Of a stretch of DNA of 64,000 bases, positions 54,821-63,944 are shown one piece after another (the stretch's first letter is position 1; each line of letters opens with the position of its first letter). Under the pieces are notes generated by a model, which saw only the letters and a program-made list of their open reading frames with translations, was not told where the DNA came from and made no database searches. Where the stretch lies: NCBI RefSeq assembly GCF_010993965.1, contig NZ_WIXM01000013.1, positions 25,846-89,845 of the forward strand. The letters run 5' to 3'. Position numbers and translations under genes: made by a program. Source of the DNA: Gracilibacillus sp. YIM 98692 (lineage in GTDB: Bacteria > Bacillota > Bacilli > Bacillales > Amphibacillaceae).

Positions 54821-55924
54821 ATGCAATCACAACAACCTTTTCCCATTCGTTTTGACGACTTAGAGCAAACAGCGAAAAAGCTGTTGCAACATGATGTTTA
54901 TGAATATATTGAGAGTGGTGGGGGAAGAGAAGAAACATTATATGCTAATACAGAGGCTTTTAAAAAATGGAGGATCGTTCCACGTTTTGGAGCAGATGTG
55001 TCGGATGTCTCCCTAGAAACTACTTTTAATCGAAAAAAAATAGAAGCACCGATCTTATTAGCGCCTATTGGAATGCAAGGACTTGTTCACCCTGAAGGGG
55101 AACGTGCTACCGTTCAAGCAGCTTACGAGCACGGCATACCTTTTATAGCTAGTACAGTAGCATCTAACTCATTAGAAGATATTCGTTCTGCTAAGCCGGA
55201 AGCAAGCAGGTGGTTTCAACTTTATTATCCTAATGATTCTGGTATTGCTAAGAGTTTTGTTCAAAGAGCTGAAAAAGCAGGATATGAGGCAATTGTTGTC
55301 ACTACTGATATGCCGATTCTTGGAAACAGAGAACGAGATATTCGAAATGGTTATTCTCCGTTTGCGTTAGGTAAGGGGAAGGCAAATTATGTACAGGATC
55401 CTGTTTTTCAAGGTTATGTAAAAGAGAAGGATCCACACGATTATCTAGATGAAATGAAGAAATACTTTTATCGTCCATCTTTAAGCTGGAATGACATACA
55501 GACATTGCGTGAATGGACAAGTTTACCGATCTATATAAAAGGTATATTGCATCCTGATGATGCACAACAGGCAGTAGAAATCGGAGTAGATGGTATTATT
55601 GTATCGAATCATGGTGGCCGTCAGTTAGATCGATGTATTCCATCTATTGATGCATTGCCGGGGATTAAAGATCGCGTTGGTAATCAAATAACGATTCTTT
55701 TAGATAGCGGTGTTCGATCAGGTCCAGATATTGTCACTGCGTTGGCTTTAGGGGCAGACGCTGTGTTATTAGGAAGACCTTTTCTATATGGACTTACGTT
55801 AGGCGGTAAGCAAGGTGTATGGCAAGTATTACAGCAGCTAAAACAAGATTTGAAAACGACACTAATGCTGTCAGGTGTTCCTTCTGTGCAGCAAGTAGAT
55901 CGGTCGTTATTATCTCGTTCCTAA
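54821..55924 (+). CDS. FMN-dependent alpha-hydroxy-acid oxidase/dehydrogenase (lactate oxidase type)
   Basis: This TIM-barrel FMN enzyme of the lactate/glycolate oxidase family oxidises a 2-hydroxy acid, probably L-lactate. Seen are PILLAPIGMQGLVHPEGE, the FMN Lys in YIKGILHPDDA, the active-site motif SNHGGRQLD (His and Arg) and LDSGVRSGPDIVTALALGADAVLLGRP (positions 295-322). AAGGTGATG sits at the upstream GTG at 54812, so the ATG at 54821 is chosen. Its position directly after metQNP is unusual and no functional link is evident. Confidence 0.9.
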   Translation: MQSQQPFPIRFDDLEQTAKKLLQHDVYEYIESGGGREETLYANTEAFKKWRIVPRFGADVSDVSLETTFNRKKIEAPILLAPIGMQGLVHPEGERATVQAAYEHGIPFIASTVASNSLEDIRSAKPEASRWFQLYYPNDSGIAKSFVQRAEKAGYEAIVVTTDMPILGNRERDIRNGYSPFALGKGKANYVQDPVFQGYVKEKDPHDYLDEMKKYFYRPSLSWNDIQTLREWTSLPIYIKGILHPDDAQQAVEIGVDGIIVSNHGGRQLDRCIPSIDALPGIKDRVGNQITILLDSGVRSGPDIVTALALGADAVLLGRPFLYGLTLGGKQGVWQVLQQLKQDLKTTLMLSGVPSVQQVDRSLLSRS

Positions 55925-55999
55925 CTTTATTATTCTTCCCATTTTTTATGGAATTTTGCATAATATAGGAGTAAGTATTTTAAAAGAAGGAGATAATCA

Positions 56000-56902
56000 A
56001 TGAAAAAATTATGTTGGATGCTTACTTTATTATTTGTTTTTGTACAAGTTATCGTGCCATTTGTTTATGCAAGTGAGGGAGACGAAGGAATAGATGAACG
56101 TCATGGTAAGCCTATTGTTGTTTTAGGAGAATCCTTATCGGAAGAACAAAAAGATAAGGTTCGAAGTTTATTAGATGCTGCTGATCCTGATCAAGTGCAG
56201 GAATATACGGTGACAGCGGAGGATCTTGTTCAATTTATTGGTGGTGATCCTAGCTCTAATATGTATTCTTCAGCAAAAATTACGAGAAAGCAGGAAGGAT
56301 ACGGTCTTGTAGTCAATATTGTTAATCCGGATAACATTACTCAGGTGACGAATGAGATGTATGCTAATGCGCTATTAACAGCAGGAGTGGAGAATGCTCT
56401 TATCGATGTGGCGTCTCCACTAAAAGTAAGTGGCCATTCGGCACTTACTGGTATATATAAGGCGTTTAATGTAGAAGGAGAATCACTGGATCAGGAACGC
56501 ATGGAAGTAGCCAATGAAGAATTAGATGTTGCAACAGAGTTAGCAGAAAAAGCAGGGATAGATCAAGAAGAAGTTAGTGAGCTTCTTAGCGAAATTAAAA
56601 AAGAGATTTCAGAACAGAACCCAGCTACAAAAGAAGATGTAGAACGTATTGTCAATGAAAAGTTAGATCAGCTCAACATTGAATTAACACCAGAGGAACG
56701 GGAAATGCTGACAAGCTTATTTGATAAGATTCGTAATTTGAATATTGACTTCGGCCAAGTAAAGGATCAATTAGAAAGCATTGTTGGTGATCTTAGAGGG
56801 ACCTTAGAAGAAGTAACTGGCGGGGACCCGGAAGGTTTTTGGCAATCGGTGAGGAATTTTTTTGATGATATCATTCAGTCTATACGTGCCATATTTAATT
56901 AG
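56000..56902 (+). CDS. DUF1002 family secreted protein (YpuA-like)
   Basis: A signal peptide (about residues 1-24, ending PFVYA) is followed by a DUF1002 domain starting KPIVVLGESLSEEQKDKVRSLL. The second half is a long amphipathic, charged helical region (about 160-280) that may form a coiled coil, and the end has FWQSVRNFFDDIIQSIRAIFN. Members are found widely in Firmicutes without known function. AAGAAGGAG precedes the ATG. It is a single-gene unit with its own terminator. Confidence 0.82.
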   Translation: MKKLCWMLTLLFVFVQVIVPFVYASEGDEGIDERHGKPIVVLGESLSEEQKDKVRSLLDAADPDQVQEYTVTAEDLVQFIGGDPSSNMYSSAKITRKQEGYGLVVNIVNPDNITQVTNEMYANALLTAGVENALIDVASPLKVSGHSALTGIYKAFNVEGESLDQERMEVANEELDVATELAEKAGIDQEEVSELLSEIKKEISEQNPATKEDVERIVNEKLDQLNIELTPEEREMLTSLFDKIRNLNIDFGQVKDQLESIVGDLRGTLEEVTGGDPEGFWQSVRNFFDDIIQSIRAIFN

Positions 56903-56905
56903 GAT

Positions 56906-56943
56906 AAAGCGTCACAGCAGAAAAAAAGCTGTGGCGCTTTTCG
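56906..56943 (+). terminator. Terminator of the DUF1002 gene
   Basis: A 13-bp stem AAAGCGTCACAGC/GCTGTGGCGCTTT with one mismatch and a 9-base loop is followed by T. Confidence 0.85.
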
Positions 56944-57132
56944 TTTAGTGAAAATTAGACAATCTTCTAGATGGAGTAAGCGCTTTACATAAGCTATAAT
57001 AAATAAAGACTATTTTCTAAAAGATAGTATCTTTTTTATAAGAAGTCTAATGGCACAAAATCTATAAACTGCGTAATAACTTTAGGATGACTTTCTACCA
57101 TACTTCCGAAGCTGAGTGCAAAGAATCGCTTC

Positions 57133-57239
57133 GGCAAGATACTTCGCTTTCCGCGGACACGGCCTCAGTCTCCTCGCTCGTCCCTCGCTGTGGGGTCTTC
57201 GGACACGTGTTGTTTCCGCAGGAGTCTTCGTATCTTGCC
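57133..57239 (-). repeat. Interspersed hairpin repeat family 2, copy C
   Basis: Arms GGCAAGATAC (57133) and GTATCTTGCC (57230) are complementary. Inner GCGG/CCGC pair, with TTCGCTTTCCGCGG and CCGCAGGAGTCTTCG as constant blocks. Its orientation is opposite to copies A and B. Confidence 0.8.
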
Positions 57240-57343
57240 TCCGCTTTGTGTGGTGTTCTAATTGAAGAAAGGAAGAGCACAAAGAAATGAATGAATTCCT
57301 ATGGATATATTCTTCTAAAAGGTGGATCCCCTTTATCAGCGTA

Positions 57344-57456
57344 GGCAGAATACGGAGACTCCTGTGGGACAGCGAGAGCTGAAGATCCACTTGGTAAAGG
57401 GTTTTTCTTTACCAAGTTAGCTGAAGCTGAGCCCACGGAAAGCGAAGTATTCTGCC
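57344..57456 (+). repeat. Interspersed hairpin repeat family 2, copy B
   Basis: Arms GGCAGAATAC (57344) and GTATTCTGCC (57447); inner GTGGG (57364) with CCCAC (57432). A nested inverted repeat, ACTTGGTAAAG...CTTTACCAAGT (57389-57417), is inserted in the loop. Confidence 0.8.
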
Positions 57457-57611
57457 GGAGCGAGTGATAGCACACATCTCAAATGAAAATGGAAGAAATC
57501 TACACCGAGACAAATTTTCACTATTACGCAGTTTGGTTCAATTGTGTAGTAAATCAACAAATGATGCGAAGCGGGCTTAAATTAAAAGGGTTGTTTGTCT
57601 GGAGGATAATG

Positions 57612-59339
57612 ATGAGACGTGTATTTCGTTATACAAATATATATAAAAAGTCTATGATGATGGCGCTTTTTTTAATGATTGTGGAGTTAATCGTAGAGCT
57701 GATTCAACCGGTGATTATGGCCAAAATAATCGATGATGGTATTGTAGCGGAAGATATGTCTACAATTTACCTTTATGGCGGAGTATTGTTATTGCTCACT
57801 TTACTCGCGTTCGCAGCTGGTATAACAAGCTCTTACTTTGCCGCAAATGTTAGTCAAGGTGTAGGGCATGATTTGAGAAGGGATATGTATCAGAATATTC
57901 AAATGTTCTCTCCAATGAAAATACAACAATTTGCAACATCCACTTTGCTTACACGGATGACAAATGATGTAATACAAATACAAGGGCTATTATTTGCTTT
58001 TATGCGAATCATGTTGCGAGCTCCTTTATTTATTATCTTCGGTATTGTCATGTCTTTGACAATAAATATATCGTTAGCACTTATTTTATTTGCAACTATT
58101 CCTATACTATTTGGTATTATGGCGTTTTTAATGCTAAAAGGAATGCGGTTATTTCAATTGGTACAACGAAAACTAGACCATTTGAACAATATTGTCCGAG
58201 AAAATTTACTAGGGATCAAACTAATCAAAGCTTTTCACCGGATGCATTTTGAAAATAGTCGTTTTTCTGCTATTAATGATTCATTAAAAGATAAAAACAA
58301 GCAAGCATTATGGATGATGGAGATTGTGATGCCAATTGTTATGCTTGTTATGAACTTAGCGATGATTGTGTTGATCTGGTTAGGTTCGTTGCATTTACAA
58401 ATAGGATCAGCACAAGCAGGTGAAGTAGTGGCTATTATAAACTATGCAACTAGAATGCTTGCATCTTTCGGTGTGTTTTCCTTTTTACTTATGAATGTGT
58501 CGAGAGGACGTGCATCTGCTGATCGTATTGAAGAAGTGTTAAAACAGAAACCGGATGATTTAGTAGAAGAGCAAGACCAAACGAATAAAAACAGGTTAAA
58601 AGGTTCTGTCACGTTCCAAGATGTAAGCTTTCAGTACCCTAACAAGAATGAAATTGGGGTGCATGATATTTCGTTTCATGTGGGGCATGGGGAGAAAGTC
58701 GGTATCTTAGGTGAAACAGGTTCAGGTAAATCGACATTACTTCATTTAATCCCATATTTATATCAAGCTACTAAAGGGAAAATTTATATGGATGAAATGC
58801 CAATGGAAGAATTGGGAAATAAAATTCGTTTTGACGTAACCTTAGTACCACAGGAAGGTTTTTTATTTTCCGGTTCGATTCGAGATAACATAGCTTGGGG
58901 AAATGATAATCTAAGTGATCAAGAAGTGATAAAAGCAGCTAAAGAAGCGCAGCTGCATGATTTTATATTAACTTTACCGAATCAATATGAAACGGTCATT
59001 GGTCAAAGAGGTGTTACTCTATCAGGAGGGCAGAAGCAGCGATTATCCATTGCACGGGCTTTGGCTGATAATCCAAGCATATTATTGTTAGATGATAGTA
59101 CAAGTGCGCTGGATGCTGAAACAGAATACCAAGTGCTAGAAGCCATACGCCGACGTCAATGTACGACATTTATTGTATCCCAAAAAATCAGTTCGGTCAT
59201 AGATGCAAACCAAATATTTTTGTTAGATAAAGGAAGTTTAGTAGGCAAAGGGACACATCAAGCATTACTGCAATCAAACTCTTTATATCAGAAAATATGG
59301 CAATCTCAGCACAAGAAAGAGGTGGCTGTCAATGAGTAA
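57612..59339 (+). CDS. Heterodimeric ABC exporter subunit with degenerate catalytic site
   Basis: This is an exporter-type half transporter of about 576 residues: six helices, then a nucleotide-binding domain. It has Walker A GETGSGKST, canonical signature LSGGQKQR and Walker B ILLLDDSTSALD, where the catalytic Glu is replaced by Asp. This is the hallmark of the BmrC/TM287-type subunit. The frame runs back to 57483 through repeat DNA, but GGAGG at 57601 supports the ATG at 57612 (57609 is possible). It overlaps the partner gene by 8 bases. The substrate is unknown; lipids or drugs are usual. Confidence 0.9.
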   Translation: MRRVFRYTNIYKKSMMMALFLMIVELIVELIQPVIMAKIIDDGIVAEDMSTIYLYGGVLLLLTLLAFAAGITSSYFAANVSQGVGHDLRRDMYQNIQMFSPMKIQQFATSTLLTRMTNDVIQIQGLLFAFMRIMLRAPLFIIFGIVMSLTINISLALILFATIPILFGIMAFLMLKGMRLFQLVQRKLDHLNNIVRENLLGIKLIKAFHRMHFENSRFSAINDSLKDKNKQALWMMEIVMPIVMLVMNLAMIVLIWLGSLHLQIGSAQAGEVVAIINYATRMLASFGVFSFLLMNVSRGRASADRIEEVLKQKPDDLVEEQDQTNKNRLKGSVTFQDVSFQYPNKNEIGVHDISFHVGHGEKVGILGETGSGKSTLLHLIPYLYQATKGKIYMDEMPMEELGNKIRFDVTLVPQEGFLFSGSIRDNIAWGNDNLSDQEVIKAAKEAQLHDFILTLPNQYETVIGQRGVTLSGGQKQRLSIARALADNPSILLLDDSTSALDAETEYQVLEAIRRRQCTTFIVSQKISSVIDANQIFLLDKGSLVGKGTHQALLQSNSLYQKIWQSQHKKEVAVNE

Positions 59340-61158
59340 CGCAAGGCACCGTAATGAGAGTGATTTACCTAAGTCACCACATCATCCGCCATTAAATAAG
59401 AGACCAAAAATACAAAATTTTAAAGGAACTGTTCTGAGAATATGGAGTTACATGCAAACAGGAAGAGGTTTATTTTGGCTTGTTTTGCTATTTGTACTGA
59501 TCAGCTCAGCTCTTTCATTACTTGGCCCTTATTTTATTGGCTTAGCAGTAGATACGATGACGGGTAACAATGATTTTTTTGAACTTTCGGAAATACTTGT
59601 TTTATTACTGATCATTTTCATTTTGCAGTCTGTTACTTTAGGGTTACAAAATTATTGGATGATAGATATTGCACAGCATACCGTTTATCTTATGCGTAAA
59701 GAGTTATTTGAACATGTTCTTCATTTGCCTGTTATTCATTTTCAACGCTCTCAGAGTGGCGAAATGATGAGCAGGTTGACAAATGATATTGAAAACGTAA
59801 GTCGAACATTAAATACCGCAGTTATACAATTAGCCACGAGTATTTTAACGCTTGTAGGGACACTGTCTGTTATGTTTTGGTTAAGCCCTATTTTGACATG
59901 GATGACACTAACTATTGTACCTCTTATGTACATGGGAATGAAGTGGATTACGCGTCGAACGAGTCGTTTTTTTAAAGAGCAGCAAAAAGAGTTAGGGGAA
60001 ATGAATGGGTTTTTAGAAGAAACCTTATCTGGTCATTCTATGGTAAAGTTATTTCATCAAGAAAAGAGAGTAATCGATCAATTTGCTCAACATAATAATA
60101 AGCTTAAAGAAGCGGGTTATTGGGCACAAGTATATACTGGTTTCATACCGAAACTTATGAATACACTAAATAACTTTAGTTTTGCTATTATTGTTGGAAT
60201 AGGAGGTTGGATAGCTCTCACGACTAATGCTGCATCTGTGTCCATTGGTGTTATTGTGACCTTCACAACATATGCTCGTCAATTTACTAGACCATTAAAT
60301 GATTTAGCCAATCAATTTAATACCATATTGTCTGCTGTTGCAGGGGCTGAAAGAGTATTTGAAGTTTTAGATCAAGATGTAGAGGAAAAAACGATAAAAA
60401 AGAAAAAAATACCAAAAACAAGCGGGGATATACAGTTTCAAGATGTATCTTTCTCCTATCAAAGTGGGGAGCAAATATTGAAAGATGTCTCATTTCATGC
60501 AAAGCCAGGTCAAACAGTGGCTTTAGTAGGGCCAACTGGTGCAGGGAAAACGACCATCATTTCATTGCTAGCCCGGTTTTATAAAGAGGATAAAGGAGAC
60601 ATTTTGCTAGACGGAAAGAGCTTATCTACGATATCATATGCAAACATAAGAAATCATCTTGGAATCGTTCTGCAAGACGCTTATCTCTTTGACACAACAA
60701 TTCGGGAAAATATTCGGTATGGAAGATTAGATGCAAGTGATAAGGAAGTAGAAGAAGCCGCCAAAAACGCTAATGCTCATGAATTTATTAAGCAGCTTCC
60801 TGACCAATATGATACATTGTTAGAAGGGAACGGACATGAAATCAGTCAAGGGCAAAGGCAGTTAATATCGATAGCTCGAGCAATGCTCGCAAATCCTTCT
60901 ATCCTTATATTAGATGAAGCGACGAGTAGTATTGACACCATAACCGAACTTAAAATATCAGATGCGCTTACCCGTTTAATGGATGGAAAAACTAGTTTCG
61001 TGATTGCACACAGGCTTAATACCATTGAGCAGGCTGATCAAATTTTAGTATTAGATCAAGGAAGTATTGTGGAGAGAGGAACACATATACAATTGTTAAA
61101 GCAACGAGGTTTTTATGCAGATCTTGTTCAGACACAGCAATTAACGGAAACTTCATAG
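59332..61158 (+). CDS. Heterodimeric ABC exporter subunit with intact catalytic Glu
   Basis: This is the partner half transporter of 608 residues, with six helices, Walker A GPTGAGKTT, Walker B ILILDEATSSID with the catalytic Glu, and a non-canonical signature ISQGQRQ in place of LSGGQ. That combination with the preceding gene gives one consensus and one degenerate ATP site, as in BmrCD and TM287/288. AGAAAGAGGTGG precedes the ATG at 59332. The N-terminal 30 residues are basic and proline-rich. Confidence 0.9.
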   Translation: MSNARHRNESDLPKSPHHPPLNKRPKIQNFKGTVLRIWSYMQTGRGLFWLVLLFVLISSALSLLGPYFIGLAVDTMTGNNDFFELSEILVLLLIIFILQSVTLGLQNYWMIDIAQHTVYLMRKELFEHVLHLPVIHFQRSQSGEMMSRLTNDIENVSRTLNTAVIQLATSILTLVGTLSVMFWLSPILTWMTLTIVPLMYMGMKWITRRTSRFFKEQQKELGEMNGFLEETLSGHSMVKLFHQEKRVIDQFAQHNNKLKEAGYWAQVYTGFIPKLMNTLNNFSFAIIVGIGGWIALTTNAASVSIGVIVTFTTYARQFTRPLNDLANQFNTILSAVAGAERVFEVLDQDVEEKTIKKKKIPKTSGDIQFQDVSFSYQSGEQILKDVSFHAKPGQTVALVGPTGAGKTTIISLLARFYKEDKGDILLDGKSLSTISYANIRNHLGIVLQDAYLFDTTIRENIRYGRLDASDKEVEEAAKNANAHEFIKQLPDQYDTLLEGNGHEISQGQRQLISIARAMLANPSILILDEATSSIDTITELKISDALTRLMDGKTSFVIAHRLNTIEQADQILVLDQGSIVERGTHIQLLKQRGFYADLVQTQQLTETS

Positions 61159-61254
61159 TTGAAAGGATTAAATTTTATCACAGGTTAGAATATAATAAGA
61201 AAAAGTGGTTTTAGTTTAAACCAACAGAATATGATACGTATGGAGGTGGAATCA

Positions 61255-63621
61255 GTGGCGGAGGAAAAACGGGATCAAGAAAAGCAGCAAGAACAAGAAC
61301 GAGTGAATATGGTAGTGAATGAAATCTTGCGGAAGATGAAAGCACTCCGCACGAGAGTAGATCACTTAAAAGAAGATGTTATTGATATCCGTCGAGATTT
61401 CTGGGAAGACGTTACCGTTAATATAGAAGAAATGGACGATAAAATTGAAACGGAAGCGAGCATTAAACAGCAAGCTGAATTTTTATCGGAGCGAGAACGA
61501 AGCCATGGACAAGTGAGTGAAAGGCTTGATATATTAGATCGTTTGAAAGATACACCATATTTTGGAAGAATAGACTTCTTGGAAGATGGAGAAAACGAAG
61601 AGTTACCGATTTATATAGGTTTAGCATCTGTAATGGATGAACATGATGAAGAATTTTTGGTATACGATTGGAGAGCTCCAATTGCGAGCATGTATTACGA
61701 TTTCCCACCAGGGCCAGCAAATTATGACACGGTTCAAGGAAATATTTCCGGGGAAATAACATTAAAACGTCAATATATTATTAGAAATGGCGAATTAAAG
61801 GGAATGTTTGATACTGGCCTTACAATTGGAGATCATTTGTTGCAATCTGTCTTAGGTGATCAGGCAAATACTAAAATGAAAAGTATTGTTTCGACGATTC
61901 AACGGGAACAAAATCAAATCATTCGTAACGAAAAGAGCAAAGTGCTAGTAGTGCAAGGGGTAGCAGGAAGCGGGAAGACTTCGGCTGCTTTGCAAAGGGT
62001 AGCGTATTTACTTTATCGTTATCGTGAGACTTTAACCTCTGAGCAAATTGTCTTATTTTCACCTAACCCTTTATTTAATAGTTATGTGGCAACAGTTTTA
62101 CCTGAACTCGGTGAGGACAATATGCAGCAAATGACTTTTTATCAATATTTACATCGACAGTTAGATGACAGCTTTCAATTAGAGAGTCCTTTTGAACAAA
62201 TGGAATACTACTTACAGAAAAAAGGGAAAGATTATCATGCAAGAATAGAAGCGATGCATTACAAAGCAAGTTTATCCTTTAAAGAATTGATTGACTCCTA
62301 TCTAGAAAAGTTAGAGAAAAGCGGATTATTCTTTCGTAATATCACGTTTAGAGGCCAGACGATTATACCTAAAGAGACCATAGCACGCTATTTTTATCGT
62401 ACAGAATCAACCCTATCTTTACCTGACCGACTAGAGAAAGTCGCTAATTGGATTCTTTATCATTTAAAACGGTTTGAGGTGGCTGAGAGGGAGAAAGATT
62501 GGGTTTTAGAAGAAAGTGAATTATTAGAAAGACATGATTATGTAGATGTGCATCAAACGTTACAGGAACAAAATCGTTTTTCTGAAGATACATTTGATGA
62601 TTATGATAGGGAAGAGGCTTTGCTAAGAAAACGAGTGGTTGCGTATCGTTTGCGTCCATTGAAGTTAAAAATTAAAAAACTAGCCTTTGTAGACCCTTTA
62701 AAGACATACCAGCAGCTATTTCAAGACGCTTCTTATGTAGACGAGGAAATGGAATTACCTGATTATTGGGAAGAGATTTGCCAATTAACGAAGAAAGCAT
62801 TAGAACAAAAGGAGTTAACATGGGAAGATGCACCTGCTTATATTTATTTTGAAAAAAGCTTACTAGGCTTTGATGCACAACGTACGATCCAACATTTATT
62901 TATTGATGAAGCTCAGGATTATACACCTTTTCAATTTGTTCTAATGAAAAAAATGTTTCCTAAAAGCCGCATGACTTTACTAGGTGATATTAATCAAGCA
63001 ATATATGCACATGCTTTAAGAGAGGAAACACTACTATCAGAAAAATACAACCGAGATCATGAGCGTATGGTGCTTACGAAAAGTTATCGTTCTACAGAAC
63101 CGATTGTGTCCTTTACGAAAGCATTCATGATCAATGGTGATTTAATTGAACCATTTGAAAGAAAAGGAGAGCTCCCTACATTAATGGAAGTAGAAACAAG
63201 TGAAATGCTGCAGGAAAAATTATTAGAGCAAATCGAGCATTATGAAGAAATAGGACACGAAACGATTGCACTTATTGGTAAGACGATGGAAGAATGTGAA
63301 CGGGTTTATCAATATTTGAAAAATCATACAGAAGTGAAGCTAATGACACAACAGGCCCATACGTTTAGCAAGGGAATTGTTATCATCCCTGCGTATTTGG
63401 CAAAAGGTATTGAATTTGATGCTGTTATCATCATCAATGCTTCCTATCGAAATTTTCAAGACGAATTAGAACGGAACTTGTTCTATACAGCGTGTACCCG
63501 TGCCATGCATGAACTGTCTCTATTATCGATTGGTAAGTGTAGTCCGTTTTTGAATGCTGTACCAAAAAATTTATATAAACATTATAAAGTTCATGAGATT
63601 CCCATAAAGAGTAGCGAATAA
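61255..63621 (+). CDS. helD: RNA polymerase recycling motor HelD (UvrD/Rep-like helicase)
   Basis: HelD binds RNA polymerase and removes it from nucleic acid after stalled or finished transcription. A long N-terminal coiled-coil arm (about residues 1-90 of the open frame) is followed by a 1A domain with Walker A VVQGVAGSGKTSAALQRVAYLLYR, the Walker B IDEAQDYTPFQ, motif GDINQAIY and SYRST, and the C-terminal KGIEFDAVIIINA...FYTACTRAMHELSLL. GGAGGTGG at 61242 indicates the GTG at 61255 rather than the ATG at 61231, giving 788 residues. Confidence 0.92.
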   Translation: MAEEKRDQEKQQEQERVNMVVNEILRKMKALRTRVDHLKEDVIDIRRDFWEDVTVNIEEMDDKIETEASIKQQAEFLSERERSHGQVSERLDILDRLKDTPYFGRIDFLEDGENEELPIYIGLASVMDEHDEEFLVYDWRAPIASMYYDFPPGPANYDTVQGNISGEITLKRQYIIRNGELKGMFDTGLTIGDHLLQSVLGDQANTKMKSIVSTIQREQNQIIRNEKSKVLVVQGVAGSGKTSAALQRVAYLLYRYRETLTSEQIVLFSPNPLFNSYVATVLPELGEDNMQQMTFYQYLHRQLDDSFQLESPFEQMEYYLQKKGKDYHARIEAMHYKASLSFKELIDSYLEKLEKSGLFFRNITFRGQTIIPKETIARYFYRTESTLSLPDRLEKVANWILYHLKRFEVAEREKDWVLEESELLERHDYVDVHQTLQEQNRFSEDTFDDYDREEALLRKRVVAYRLRPLKLKIKKLAFVDPLKTYQQLFQDASYVDEEMELPDYWEEICQLTKKALEQKELTWEDAPAYIYFEKSLLGFDAQRTIQHLFIDEAQDYTPFQFVLMKKMFPKSRMTLLGDINQAIYAHALREETLLSEKYNRDHERMVLTKSYRSTEPIVSFTKAFMINGDLIEPFERKGELPTLMEVETSEMLQEKLLEQIEHYEEIGHETIALIGKTMEECERVYQYLKNHTEVKLMTQQAHTFSKGIVIIPAYLAKGIEFDAVIIINASYRNFQDELERNLFYTACTRAMHELSLLSIGKCSPFLNAVPKNLYKHYKVHEIPIKSSE

Positions 63622-63730
63622 TGCTGCTCTTGGGAAGATTTGTATAAAATTCATTCGTAATATCCATATAATACGCAATAAATTAGGAGAAAGTTTTGCT
63701 CTTTTAAAATGAGTGCTTTGATACCGCTTC

Positions 63731-63773
63731 AGAAATACACTTCGCTTTCCCGCAGGAGTCTACGTGTATTTCT
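63731..63773 (-). repeat. Interspersed hairpin repeat family 2, copy D (short)
   Basis: Arms AGAAATACAC (63731) and GTGTATTTCT (63764) flank only the constant TTCGCTTTCCCGCAGGAGTC blocks, so the loop part is deleted. The 63622-63730 stretch before it has no other recognised signal. Confidence 0.75.
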
Positions 63774-63882
63774 CCCGCTTGATAGTGGAAATGGATCAAA
63801 AAAGCTATCTAAAATGGTTCGTTAAAAGCAAATGTATGAAAGCTCGATCATTTTCTCACTGGATGAAGAGAACAAATCCAAG

Positions 63883-63944
63883 CTGCGGAAAAATACGAGA
63901 CTCCAGTGGGAAAGGAACAGTCTGAAGACCCCACAGGAATGGAG
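63883..63944 (+). repeat. Interspersed hairpin repeat family 2, copy G, interrupted
   Basis: GCGGAAAAATACGAGACTCC starts as in other copies, and AGTGGG/CCCAC can pair, but the right arm is missing because IS-like DNA begins at 63945. Confidence 0.6.

Larger units (their letters stand above)
57055..57575. repeat. Composite interspersed repeat family 3, copy 3 (expanded)
   Basis: This begins like the other two copies (CACAAAATCTATAAACTGCG) and ends like them (GACAAATTTTCAC, CGCAGTTTGGTTC), but the interior is expanded. It contains two family 2 hairpins, one in each orientation (57133-57239 and 57344-57456). It fills the gap before the ABC exporter and makes several spurious ORFs. Confidence 0.75.

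Noticed and set aside
57082..57390. Overlapping ORFs on both strands (57082-57390, 57087-57290, 57095-57280)
   Set aside because: They lie wholly within the composite repeat and hairpin copies; the open frames are a by-product of the inverted repeat.
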